This document shows positions 26,559-35,125 of a stretch of 64,000 nucleotides of DNA, piece after piece (positions within the stretch are counted from its first letter, which is position 1; each line of letters starts with the position of its first letter). The notes below the pieces were generated by a model, which did not search any database, had not been told where the DNA came from, and was given only the letters and a program-made list of their open reading frames with translations. A program made the translations under genes and the position numbers. The stretch comes from Pseudomonas ovata (GTDB taxonomy: Bacteria > Pseudomonadota > Gammaproteobacteria > Pseudomonadales > Pseudomonadaceae), in contig NZ_QFFU01000001.1 in the NCBI RefSeq assembly GCF_003131185.1, positions 248,001-312,000 on the forward strand, read 5' to 3'.

Positions 26559-28970
26559 ATGAGCACTGAAGGTGCTGTTCGCAGCCACCGCCTGCTGCCG
26601 AGGCTGCTCGGGGTGGTTGTCCTGCTGATGGGGCTGTTCCTGCTGGCCTACGGGGTCCGGCTGCTGCAACTGGGCGGCTCGACCTATTACATTCTGACCG
26701 GCCTGGGCCTGGTGGTGACCGCGATCCTGCTGTTCAAGGGCCATCGCGCAGCGCTGGGTCTGTATGCCTTGATCCTGTTTGCCAGCACGGTCTGGTCGTT
26801 ATGGGAGGTGGGCCTGGACTGGTGGCAACTGGTGCCACGCCTGGCCCTGTGGTTTGCCCTGGGCCTGGTCATGCTGCTGCCTTGGGTGCGACGCCCGCTG
26901 CTGGTCAACGGACCGGCGCGCCTGCACACCGGTGGCCTGGGCATCGCCGTGGCACTGGCGGGCCTTGCGGCGATTGCCAGCCAGTTCACCCATCCGGGGC
27001 GCATCGAAGGCCAGCTCGACCGCGAGACCGCCGGCACCACCAACACCGCCCCGGCCATGCCCGACGGTGACTGGCAGTCCTATGGCCGCACCGCCTATGG
27101 CGACCGTTATTCGCCCCTGACGCAGATCACGCCAGAAAACGTGCACAAGCTCGAACCGGCCTGGACCTTCCGCACCGGCGATATTCCGGGCCCGGGCGAT
27201 CCCGGCGAGACCACAGCGGAAAACACGCCGCTGAAGGTCAACGGCATGCTTTATGTCTGCACCCCGCACAGCCAGGTGATTGCCCTGGACCCGGACAGCG
27301 GCAAGGAAATCTGGCGCTACGACCCGAAGATCAGCACCCAGAGTGCCAAGGACTTCAAGGGCTGGGCGCACATGACCTGCCGTGGCGTGGCCTACCATGA
27401 TGAAGCCGCCTACAGCACCAGCCCGGCGACACCGGACACCACAGATACCACAAGCGCCAGTGCCAATGCCTGCCCGCGACGGATCTTTCTGCCCACCGCC
27501 GACACCCGCCTGATCGCGCTCAACGCCGACACCGGCAAGGTCTGCGAAGGCTTCGGCAATCAGGGCGCCGTGGACCTGACCACCCACATCGGCAGCTTCG
27601 CACCGGGCGGTTACTACTCCACCTCGCCGCCGGCCGTGACCAGGGACCTGGTGGTGATCGGCGGGCATGTCACCGACAACGTCTCGGTCGACGAGCCTTC
27701 CGGCGTCATCCGGGCCTATGACGTGCGCACCGGACGCCTGGTGTGGAACTGGGACAGCGGCAACCCGGAACAGACCGAGCCTATTGCGCCCGGCCAGACC
27801 TACACCCGCAACTCGCCGAACATGTGGTCGATGTTCAGCGTCGACGAGAACCTCGGCCTGCTGTATCTGCCGATGGGCAACCAGATGCCGGACCAGTGGG
27901 GCGGCAACCGCACCGAGGACTCCGAGAAATACAGCGCCGGCCTGGTCGCGCTGGACATCGCCAGCGGCAAGGTACGCTGGCATTACCAGTTCACCCACCA
28001 TGACCTCTGGGACATGGACGTCGGTGGCCAGCCGACGCTGATGGACATGAAGACCGCTGACGGTCTCAAGCCTGCGGTGCTGGCCTCGACCAAGCAGGGC
28101 AGCATCTACGTGCTGGACCGCCGCAACGGTCAGCCCATCGTGCCGATCCATGAAGTGCCGGTGCCGCAAGGCGCGGTCGAAGGTGATCGCACCTCACCGA
28201 CCCAGCCCAAGTCGGAGCTGAACTTCATGCCGCCGCCGCTGCGCGAGCGCGACATGTGGGGTGTGACGCCGTTCGATCAGTTGCTGTGCCGCATCGACTT
28301 CAAGTCTTTGCGCTACGAGGGTCCGTTCACCCCGCCGTCGCTGCAAGGCACGCTGGTGTACCCTGGCAACTTCGGCGTGTTCGACTGGGGCGGTATTTCG
28401 GTCGATCCGGTGCGCCAGATCGCCTTCGTCAACCCCAGCTACATGGCGTTCCGGTCCAAGCTGGTGCCGGCCGCCGAAGTCGAGGCCGGTCCTGGTCGCA
28501 AGAGCGAAACAGAGGGCGTGCAGCCCAACAAGGGCGCGCCGTACGGGGTGATCCTCGAAGCCTTGCTGTCGCCCATGGGCCTGCCTTGCCAGGCACCGGC
28601 CTGGGGTTACGTGGCCGCCGTGGACCTGACCACCCACAAGACCCTGTGGAAGCACAAGAACGGCACGGTGCGCGACAGCTCGCCGGTGCCAATCCCGCTG
28701 ACCATGGGCGTGCCCAGCCTGGGTGGCACCATCACCACGGCCAGCGGCCTGGGTTTTCTGAGCGGGACGCTGGACCAGTACCTGCGCGCCTACGACCTGC
28801 GTAACGGCAAGCAGCTGTGGGAAGGCCGCCTGCCGGCCGGTGCACAGACCACGCCCATGACCTACACCGGCAAGGACGGCCAGCAGTACGTGCTGGTCAT
28901 GGCCGGGGGGCATGGGTCGCTGGGTACAAAACAAGGGGATTACGTGGTGGCCTACAAGCTGCCCAAATGA
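26559..28970 (+). CDS. gcd: Membrane-bound PQQ-dependent glucose dehydrogenase
   Basis: An 803-residue quinoprotein. Five membrane helices fill about residues 10-150, followed by a periplasmic eight-bladed PQQ barrel with W-motif blades (DWQSYGRTAYGDRYSPL, NTPLKVNGMLYVCTPH). It oxidises glucose to gluconolactone at the outer face of the inner membrane and passes electrons to ubiquinone. GGAG lies before the ATG at 26559. The frame is open for about 1 kb further upstream, but that sequence does not look like protein. Length equals known Pseudomonas Gcd. A strong terminator follows. Confidence 0.97.
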   Translation: MSTEGAVRSHRLLPRLLGVVVLLMGLFLLAYGVRLLQLGGSTYYILTGLGLVVTAILLFKGHRAALGLYALILFASTVWSLWEVGLDWWQLVPRLALWFALGLVMLLPWVRRPLLVNGPARLHTGGLGIAVALAGLAAIASQFTHPGRIEGQLDRETAGTTNTAPAMPDGDWQSYGRTAYGDRYSPLTQITPENVHKLEPAWTFRTGDIPGPGDPGETTAENTPLKVNGMLYVCTPHSQVIALDPDSGKEIWRYDPKISTQSAKDFKGWAHMTCRGVAYHDEAAYSTSPATPDTTDTTSASANACPRRIFLPTADTRLIALNADTGKVCEGFGNQGAVDLTTHIGSFAPGGYYSTSPPAVTRDLVVIGGHVTDNVSVDEPSGVIRAYDVRTGRLVWNWDSGNPEQTEPIAPGQTYTRNSPNMWSMFSVDENLGLLYLPMGNQMPDQWGGNRTEDSEKYSAGLVALDIASGKVRWHYQFTHHDLWDMDVGGQPTLMDMKTADGLKPAVLASTKQGSIYVLDRRNGQPIVPIHEVPVPQGAVEGDRTSPTQPKSELNFMPPPLRERDMWGVTPFDQLLCRIDFKSLRYEGPFTPPSLQGTLVYPGNFGVFDWGGISVDPVRQIAFVNPSYMAFRSKLVPAAEVEAGPGRKSETEGVQPNKGAPYGVILEALLSPMGLPCQAPAWGYVAAVDLTTHKTLWKHKNGTVRDSSPVPIPLTMGVPSLGGTITTASGLGFLSGTLDQYLRAYDLRNGKQLWEGRLPAGAQTTPMTYTGKDGQQYVLVMAGGHGSLGTKQGDYVVAYKLPK

Positions 28971-28976
28971 CCTTGG

Positions 28977-29006
28977 GCACAAGGTGGCCGGTCGGCCACC
29001 TTGTGC
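28977..29006. terminator. Convergent terminator after gcd
   Basis: GCACAAGGTGGCC and GGCCACCTTGTGC pair perfectly (13 bp) around GGTC. It stands between the gcd stop and the convergent histidine kinase stop and can serve both strands. Confidence 0.8.
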
Positions 29007-29010
29007 GGGT

Positions 29011-30213
29011 TCACATGATCGCTGCCGGGGTCTGCCTGACCGGAAAGCGCGCTACAAAGCAGGTGCCATGCCGGGCATCGGAGCTGACACTCAGTGTCCC
29101 TTCATGGCCCTGCATGATTTGCGCTGCGATATACAGCCCCAACCCCAGCCCTTCACCACGAGCACCGGCCTCGCACCGGGTAAACGGCTGGAACAGCAAG
29201 GGCAGCAGAGACTCCGGAATCGGTTCGCCCTGGTTGGCGACCGCCAGCATGACGTCCCCCTCCTCGATCCGCACGACCAGTTCGACAGGCGCTTGCTGTG
29301 CGCCGTGGGTCACCGCATTGCCCAACAGGTTGGACAGCAACTGCCCCATGCGAGCGGGGTCGCAATAAATGCCCGTCCCCAATTGCAGGTCGACATTGAT
29401 GCGGCAGCCCGGATGCGAGGCCAGCACCTCGTCGACCACGGTCCTGAGATAGCCCTGCAGGTCCTCGACCCAGACACGTCGCACGGTGATGCCATCGCCC
29501 AGGCGCCCACGGGCGAAATCCAGCACATCTTCGATCAGCGCGCTCATGCGCTGTGAACTCTGGCCAATGGCATGCACCAGCCGCTGCTGACGCTGCCCGA
29601 CCACCTGGGTCTGCAGCAGGTCGGCGCTCATGCGGATGGCACTCAAGGGCGTGCGCAGGTCATGGCCAAGCACGGCAATGAACTGCTCGCGTAAACGCCC
29701 GGCCTCTTCGGCATCCGACAGGGCGTGGGTCTTGAGATCAAGACTGCGCTGCAGGTCCAGGTTGGTGGCGATCAGTTGAGCGAACAGGTTCAGGGTGTCG
29801 AGCAAACCGGGGTCCTCGATCTCGGCCGGGGCCGGGTCGATGGCGCACAGTGTGCCAAAGAAATGCCCGTCGGCCTGGATGATGGGGATCGAGATGTAGC
29901 TCTCCAGCTTGTAGCCATGTGGCGTGGGGTGCCTGGAGTAGACAGGATGCTGGCTGGCGTGGCCGAACACCACCGGCTGACGGTGCTGGCGTATTTCGTG
30001 GCAGATGGTGGAATCGACCACCAGTTGCCCGCCGGGCTTGAGACCGAAATCGAGTGCGTCGTCGACAGCGCAGGCGACCCAGTGACGGTCGGTGACCCGG
30101 GCGACGGCGGCGAAGCGCATGCCGGTCATCTGCTTCACCATGCGCAGGATGATCGGCACCGCATCAATGCGGTTGACAGCCCCGATGTCGCTGGAAAACT
30201 CTGTTGCGCTCAT
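29011..30213 (-). CDS. Soluble GAF-domain sensor histidine kinase
   Basis: A 400-residue kinase without membrane segments. The GAF domain occupies about residues 15-165 (VPIILRMVKQMTGMRFAAVA, YISIPIIQADGHFFGTLCAI). The phosphoacceptor box is VLGHDLRTPLSAIRMS, and the ATPase domain has NLLGNAVTH and GEGLGLGLYIA. No response regulator gene is adjacent, so it is an orphan. The related family includes bacteriophytochrome-like and hybrid-independent GAF kinases, but no chromophore-binding Cys motif stands out. The signal is unknown. Confidence 0.88.
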   Translation of the reverse strand: MSATEFSSDIGAVNRIDAVPIILRMVKQMTGMRFAAVARVTDRHWVACAVDDALDFGLKPGGQLVVDSTICHEIRQHRQPVVFGHASQHPVYSRHPTPHGYKLESYISIPIIQADGHFFGTLCAIDPAPAEIEDPGLLDTLNLFAQLIATNLDLQRSLDLKTHALSDAEEAGRLREQFIAVLGHDLRTPLSAIRMSADLLQTQVVGQRQQRLVHAIGQSSQRMSALIEDVLDFARGRLGDGITVRRVWVEDLQGYLRTVVDEVLASHPGCRINVDLQLGTGIYCDPARMGQLLSNLLGNAVTHGAQQAPVELVVRIEEGDVMLAVANQGEPIPESLLPLLFQPFTRCEAGARGEGLGLGLYIAAQIMQGHEGTLSVSSDARHGTCFVARFPVRQTPAAIM

Positions 30214-30329
30214 GGCGGCCGGGTCCAGCTTGAAATGAAGGCTTGATCATACGCGCGCGGCCCGTGGCCGGCCAGTTGGCGGCTGTGCGTCCGGTCACAC
30301 GACCAGACACCCGATACCGTACGCCCCTT

Positions 30330-30496
30330 GTAGGAGCGCGCTTGCCGGAATGCCGGACCACCGCGACCGGCTGCGTTAGCAGTCGTAAAATTGTGGCGTT
30401 TCGCAGATTTTGAAAGTGTTCACAGCCGTAAATCTGTGGCGTTTCGCAGATTTTACGACTGCTAACGCAGCCGGTCGCGGGCAAGCGCGCCCCTAC
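30330..30496. repeat. REPIN-like composite repeat, copy B
   Basis: Bounded by GTAGGAGCGC and GCGCCCCTAC in inverted orientation. About 75 bp of its left part is almost the exact reverse complement of the right part of copy A at 12790-12864, including CGACCGGCTGCGTTAGCAGT. The right part repeats the same block inverted, so the whole forms a long imperfect palindrome with TGTGGCGTTTCGCAGATTTT repeated inside. It occupies half of the 324 bp gap between two minus-strand genes; nothing else is evident there. Confidence 0.85.
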
Positions 30497-30537
30497 CTGT
30501 CGGGGGTTTGTGATTGACCACGTTGATCATGGTGCAG

Positions 30538-30966
30538 TTACTTGCCGATTACCTCGCCACGCAGCACCGCCAGGCGGCTGATCAGGCGGTTCTGCACCGG
30601 CACCGGAACGTGCTGGGTGTCCATCGACTTGATCAGGCTTTCCACCAGTGCATTGAAGTCGCTGCGCGTCAGGTTCTGGCCCTTGTGCGACTCAGGCAGG
30701 CTGTCACCGCCATAGGTGCACGGCCCACCGGCCTCGACGCAGAAATATTCCACCAACCGGTCACGCAGCAACTCGATATGCACCCGCCGAAAGCGATCGA
30801 CGATGCGTTCGTCCTGCGCGGCATTGAGCAGCATGCCTTCGACAATGCGCTGGATCCCGGCGCGCTGGCCCAGGTCCTGGTACAGGCTGTCGTCACTGGC
30901 GGGCTTGTGGGGCTGGGCGCACCCGACCAGCAGCAGGAACATCAGGCACCCGAGCAGACGCTTCAT
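30538..30966 (-). CDS. Truncated-globin-like lipoprotein
   Basis: A 142-residue protein with a lipoprotein signal (LLVGC, Cys16). The mature part matches group I truncated haemoglobins: SLYQDLGQRAGIQRIVEGML for helices A-B, and SHKGQNLTRSDFNALVESL with the likely haem-ligand His. Truncated globins bind O2, NO or CO, but a lipid-anchored form would face the periplasm or outer membrane, which is uncommon. It is the last gene of a four-gene operon; its ATG overlaps the previous stop (TGATG). Haem binding is inferred. Confidence 0.8.
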   Translation of the reverse strand: MKRLLGCLMFLLLVGCAQPHKPASDDSLYQDLGQRAGIQRIVEGMLLNAAQDERIVDRFRRVHIELLRDRLVEYFCVEAGGPCTYGGDSLPESHKGQNLTRSDFNALVESLIKSMDTQHVPVPVQNRLISRLAVLRGEVIGK

Positions 30967-31841
30967 CAGAAGCCTCCCTGCAGAGACAGATAGACGCCGT
31001 TCTGGTCTTTCAGCGTCGCGATATCGCCCAGGCGCGCGTAGGCCGCGACCACGGAGAAATGCTTGTTGGGGAACCAGCCGACAAACACATCCGCCCAGTC
31101 GCTTTCACCGGCAAATGACAGGTTGTCGGGCTTTTCACGGTACTCCACGCCCACCGCCCAGTTCGGATTGAGCAGCACGGCCACCGAGCCCTCCTTGAGC
31201 AGGCTGCGACGGTCACGGCGGTCGCCACCGAAGCCCAGCAGGCCGGTTTCGTTGGCCCGGCTGTAACGCACCCCGCCGTTGAGCAGCAGGTTGTAGCCAA
31301 ACGCCGCGCCCATGAACAAGCGGCTGGCCGTCAGGTAGCCTTCGACATCGGCATCACGTTTGGCGCCGACAAGGCCGGGAATCAGAAAATCGTTCTGGTG
31401 CTTGTATTGCACCCCCAGCGAAACCTGCGGCAGGTCGTCGAAGATCAGGTCGCCGAACAATCGCACCTTCACGCCGAAGATGTCCTGGGTCAGGTTGTCT
31501 TCGGGCAGGCTCAGGTCGCGCTGCAAGGTGCCGAGGTCAAGGCGCTGGTGCGCGTAGGAAAACTCGACGCGGTTGCCATACGACACCGTCACCCCGGCGA
31601 CATCAAGGGTGTAGTCGGGCAAGGTGACGTGGGTGGCCGAGGCCGTCGCGCCCCACTCGCCCTCCTCGCCATAGCCACTGATGACCGCCCACGGGATGAT
31701 CCCGCCGCCGGCACTGCCCTCGATGCTGCCGGCCCCGCCCGTGGCGACCAGACGACCATTATCGGCCACGACCTGAGGCGCGACGGTCCCGAGCAGGCAA
31801 CCCAGCAGACAACTTGAAAAACAGGCAATCGGGTAGCGCAT
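30966..31841 (-). CDS. DUF3034 family exported protein
   Basis: A 291-residue protein with a signal peptide ending near residue 26 (QVVADNG). The rest is rich in Gly and alternating hydrophobic stretches and ends in a terminal aromatic (SLQGGF), consistent with an outer membrane beta-barrel. It fits the DUF3034 family (TGGAGSIEGSAGGGIIPWA, FVGWFPNKHFSVVAAYA). No function is known for the family. Starts one base after the GGDEF/EAL gene stop and overlaps the globin gene start. Confidence 0.8.
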   Translation of the reverse strand: MRYPIACFSSCLLGCLLGTVAPQVVADNGRLVATGGAGSIEGSAGGGIIPWAVISGYGEEGEWGATASATHVTLPDYTLDVAGVTVSYGNRVEFSYAHQRLDLGTLQRDLSLPEDNLTQDIFGVKVRLFGDLIFDDLPQVSLGVQYKHQNDFLIPGLVGAKRDADVEGYLTASRLFMGAAFGYNLLLNGGVRYSRANETGLLGFGGDRRDRRSLLKEGSVAVLLNPNWAVGVEYREKPDNLSFAGESDWADVFVGWFPNKHFSVVAAYARLGDIATLKDQNGVYLSLQGGF

Positions 31842-31842
31842 A

Positions 31843-34188
31843 TCAATGAACCATCTGGCCGGTGGAGGTAGGACTGCGGGTCATCCAGGCCTCGAACGCG
31901 GCCGCGGCGAGCGGGCGGCTGATGAGGTAGCCTTGAGCCGTATCGCAGTGCCAGCGTTCGAGCAGTCGCAGGCTGTGTTCGTACTCGACGCCTTCGGCGA
32001 CCACCTTGAGTCCCAGGTTGTGGCTCATCTCGATGGTCGAACGGACAATCACCGCGTCCTCGCTGGTTTCATCCAGGTTGCGCACGAATGACTGGTCGAT
32101 CTTCAACTCCTGCACCGGCAAGCGCTTGAGGTGCGCCAGTGAGGAATACCCGGTGCCGAAATCGTCCACCGACAGGCTGATGCCGCATTCGCGCAGCCGG
32201 TTGAGCACCACCAGCGCGCGCGCAGGCTCGCTCATGATTGCGCTTTCGGTGATTTCGAAAATCAATTGCTCGGCCGGCACCTGATGCAGGCGCAGCATCC
32301 GGGTGACGTGCCCGACCAGGTCGCCGCCGAGCAGGTCATCGGCCGAGACGTTGACCGACACTTGCACCAGCAGGCTGCGCTGGCGCCACTCAGCCAACTG
32401 GCGCACCGCTTCACCGATCACCCAGGTGGTCAGCAACTGGATGCTGCCGGTGCGCTCGGCCAGGACAATGAATTCAGCCGGCGAGACGTTGCCAAATTGC
32501 GGATGGTTCCAGCGCAGCAAGGCTTCGGCCTGGCGCACATGCCCTTGGCGAATGTCCAGCTTGGGCTGGTAATGCAGGTGCAGTTCGCCGTTGCCTGGCG
32601 CCTTGCGCAAGTCGCGGATCAGGCTGATCTGGCGCTGGTGGGCCAGGTCGCGGCCGTCTTGATAGATGTGCAGGCGTCCCGGCTGATCAGCCGCGTCCTT
32701 GCGCGCAATCTGCGCACGGTTGAGCAGCTCTTGCGCAGCATCACCGTGGTCGGGATAGACGGCAATGCCGATGCAGCTTTCCAGGGTAATGTCATGACCC
32801 TCGACATGTTGCGGCTCGCTGAGCAGCCGCTGCAATTGATCGCCACGACCCACGGCACTGTCGCTGCCGGTGTGGTCCAGCAACAGCAGAAATTCGTTGG
32901 CGGTCAGGCGTGCCACGGTGTCACCGGCATTCAGACCCGACTGCAGGCGCTGGCCCAACTCGCGCAGCAGCAGGTCCACCGCTTCGACACCCACGCTGTC
33001 GTGGATGGACCTGAAGTTGTCGATGCCCAGGTACATCAGCGCCACTGGCCGCTGCGCAGCGATCGAGCTGCCCAGGCGCTCCATGACCAGTGCCCGGTTG
33101 GGCAGGCCGGTGACCGTGTCGTGCAAGGCATTGTGCGCCAGTTGCTCCTCACGTACGGCAATGCCGTGCTGCATGCTGTTGATCGCATCGGCCAGCATGC
33201 CCAGTTCATCCTTGCGCGCCATGCTCACCGGGGTCTGGTAATCACCATCGCCAATACGCTTGGCCGCCAGCGCCAGCGCCCGCACCGGCAGCGACACGCT
33301 GCGTGCCAGGGCCAGGGTGCCGATCAGCGAAGCCAGCAAGGCGGCCAGCGAGATCCAGAAAATCTTCTGGTCGAGCGGTACGAAGGCTTGCAGCGCTTTG
33401 TCCAGCGGGCTTTGCAACAGCGCCAGTACCTGCCCTTCGCCGGCATTGGCCAACGTCAGGGTCTGGCTGAGAAACTTGAGGTCGGCATGTTCGGTCATGT
33501 TCATCTGGCCGCCGGCAGAGTCCTGCATCAAGGCCACCAACCCGGCATGCATGGCCTCGGGCTGGGTGCTGATGAGCTTGCCGGGGCGGCCGTTCTCGAT
33601 GGTCAGGAACGACACTTCCAGGCCGCTGAGCGCGTGCAGCTCTTCGGCGATGTCACTGTCGATGGTGAAGCCCATCACCACCCGTGCCAGCGGCAGGGGT
33701 GCCAGCACCGTGCTTTCGACCAGCAGGTGCGGAATCCCGCCACCGGGCACGATCAGCATTGACTGGTTATTGCGCTTGGCGTTGCGCAGCGCCTGATCGT
33801 AGATGAAACGCGAGCCTTCGGGCACTTCGGGCTCGGTGCTGGCGATCACCTTGCCATCCATGCCCAGCAGAAACATGTCGCTGGCATTGATACGCCCGCC
33901 ATGGTTGAGCAGCACCGAGCGGATGGTCGAAGCTTCGGCACTGGCCACCGCATCGCGAAAGCCGAAGTCGGCTGACAACAATTGCACCGCATCACGCAGC
34001 CGCCGGCCGCGCAGGTCGATCAGGCGTTCGAACACCCGGCTGCCGACCTCAAGCTGGGCCTGGGCCTGGCTGCGCACCGCGTCGCTGGTAGCGAACTTGA
34101 CCGCAATAAACACAGCACTGATCACCACCACCAGCAAGGCGATCAGCACGCCGGCAATCCGGGACTGAAAGCTCAGTCGAAGTTTCAT
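31843..34188 (-). CDS. Membrane GGDEF-EAL protein, predicted c-di-GMP phosphodiesterase
   Basis: A 781-residue inner membrane protein: TM1 at about 12-32, a large periplasmic sensor of about 240 residues, TM2 at about 277-297, HAMP (about 298-350), GGDEF, then EAL. The GGDEF signature reads TANEF, so cyclase activity is unlikely. The EAL domain is intact: EALLRW, NVSADDL, ESAIM, DDFGTGYSS, KIDQSFV and AEGVE. I start at ATG 34188, which overlaps the upstream stop (TGATG); the preceding TTG is less likely. It probably lowers c-di-GMP when the periplasmic domain, perhaps via its cupredoxin neighbour, senses a signal. Confidence 0.92.
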   Translation of the reverse strand: MKLRLSFQSRIAGVLIALLVVVISAVFIAVKFATSDAVRSQAQAQLEVGSRVFERLIDLRGRRLRDAVQLLSADFGFRDAVASAEASTIRSVLLNHGGRINASDMFLLGMDGKVIASTEPEVPEGSRFIYDQALRNAKRNNQSMLIVPGGGIPHLLVESTVLAPLPLARVVMGFTIDSDIAEELHALSGLEVSFLTIENGRPGKLISTQPEAMHAGLVALMQDSAGGQMNMTEHADLKFLSQTLTLANAGEGQVLALLQSPLDKALQAFVPLDQKIFWISLAALLASLIGTLALARSVSLPVRALALAAKRIGDGDYQTPVSMARKDELGMLADAINSMQHGIAVREEQLAHNALHDTVTGLPNRALVMERLGSSIAAQRPVALMYLGIDNFRSIHDSVGVEAVDLLLRELGQRLQSGLNAGDTVARLTANEFLLLLDHTGSDSAVGRGDQLQRLLSEPQHVEGHDITLESCIGIAVYPDHGDAAQELLNRAQIARKDAADQPGRLHIYQDGRDLAHQRQISLIRDLRKAPGNGELHLHYQPKLDIRQGHVRQAEALLRWNHPQFGNVSPAEFIVLAERTGSIQLLTTWVIGEAVRQLAEWRQRSLLVQVSVNVSADDLLGGDLVGHVTRMLRLHQVPAEQLIFEITESAIMSEPARALVVLNRLRECGISLSVDDFGTGYSSLAHLKRLPVQELKIDQSFVRNLDETSEDAVIVRSTIEMSHNLGLKVVAEGVEYEHSLRLLERWHCDTAQGYLISRPLAAAAFEAWMTRSPTSTGQMVH

Positions 34189-34859
34189 CAATGAGCAGCC
34201 TTGTGAAAGGCATCGCCAAAGGCACTCGGGGCCGGGCGTGAGGGCGGGTCTTCAGGCCTGGCCTCGACGGCCAGGTCGAAACGCTTGCTCAGGCCGCCGG
34301 CCGCAATCTCGAGATCGCCACCGGCGACCGGTTGCATGTCTTCGCTTTGCGGGGACCAGAGGGTGGCGGTGTAGCGCCCGGGCGGCAGTTGATCGAGCTT
34401 GAGCTGACCGTTGGCGTCGGTCACGCCGAACCAGGGGTCGTCGGTGACATAGATATAGCCCACCATCCAGTCATGGATGTTGCACCCCAGCACCACCAGG
34501 CCCGGCTTGTCGAACTGCACCGGCTCCGACGGCGTCTTTTCATAAAGCCGCAACTCGAAACGCTTGGGCTGCGAAAAGGAATAGACCTGATGGCGAATGT
34601 CATCGCTGTTGGGGAAAGACACCTGCGTGCCGGTGCGCACGGCCAGTACCCGTGGCACGAATTCCTGGTTGCGCTGGTCCATGTCGGCCTTGAGCGTGCC
34701 GGCCGGCACTGCCCCGCCGCCCTTGAGGGTCAGCACGGCATTGGCCAGTGGCTGGCCCTGTTGATCGAACAGTTGGGCATTCAGGCTCGCAGCACCTGCG
34801 CTTGCCGTAAACAAAGCGTACAGCCCCGCCAGGAGCGCACGAGAAAAAACGTTGGTCAT
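34188..34859 (-). CDS. Periplasmic cupredoxin-like protein (methylamine utilisation-type)
   Basis: A 223-residue protein with a signal peptide (about 1-23, ASAGAASL). The central domain has a type 1 copper ligand set in cupredoxin order: His90 (DIRHQVYSF), Cys126, His129 and Met132 (GCNIHDWM). A carboxypeptidase-regulatory-like strand follows (VTDANGQLKLDQLPPGRYTA). Such proteins are annotated as methylamine utilisation proteins, but no methylamine dehydrogenase genes are here. The frame continues to 35039, but the ATG at 34859 starts exactly at the signal peptide. First gene of the four-gene operon. Confidence 0.85.
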   Translation of the reverse strand: MTNVFSRALLAGLYALFTASAGAASLNAQLFDQQGQPLANAVLTLKGGGAVPAGTLKADMDQRNQEFVPRVLAVRTGTQVSFPNSDDIRHQVYSFSQPKRFELRLYEKTPSEPVQFDKPGLVVLGCNIHDWMVGYIYVTDDPWFGVTDANGQLKLDQLPPGRYTATLWSPQSEDMQPVAGGDLEIAAGGLSKRFDLAVEARPEDPPSRPAPSAFGDAFHKAAH

Positions 34860-35125
34860 ACTGAACGTATCCACAACGGCCAATGCCGGAAAGTTAAGCC
34901 AACCCTGGCACGATGTGTCTGGCCTGCAGGTTAACGCTGCAACCTGGGCAAGGGAATGCGTCAGATAAGGCATTTTGCCATCATTTGATCCTGACCGACG
35001 AATGGCATTTGCCTGTGCGGCGCAGCCGGCCTGTTTCATCCCTATGACACGCTATCGACTGCGGCCATTGAAACCTGAGCGCGCTTGCCCCATCTAAGCT
35101 GCATGTTCAATCTCCCAGGTGCACC

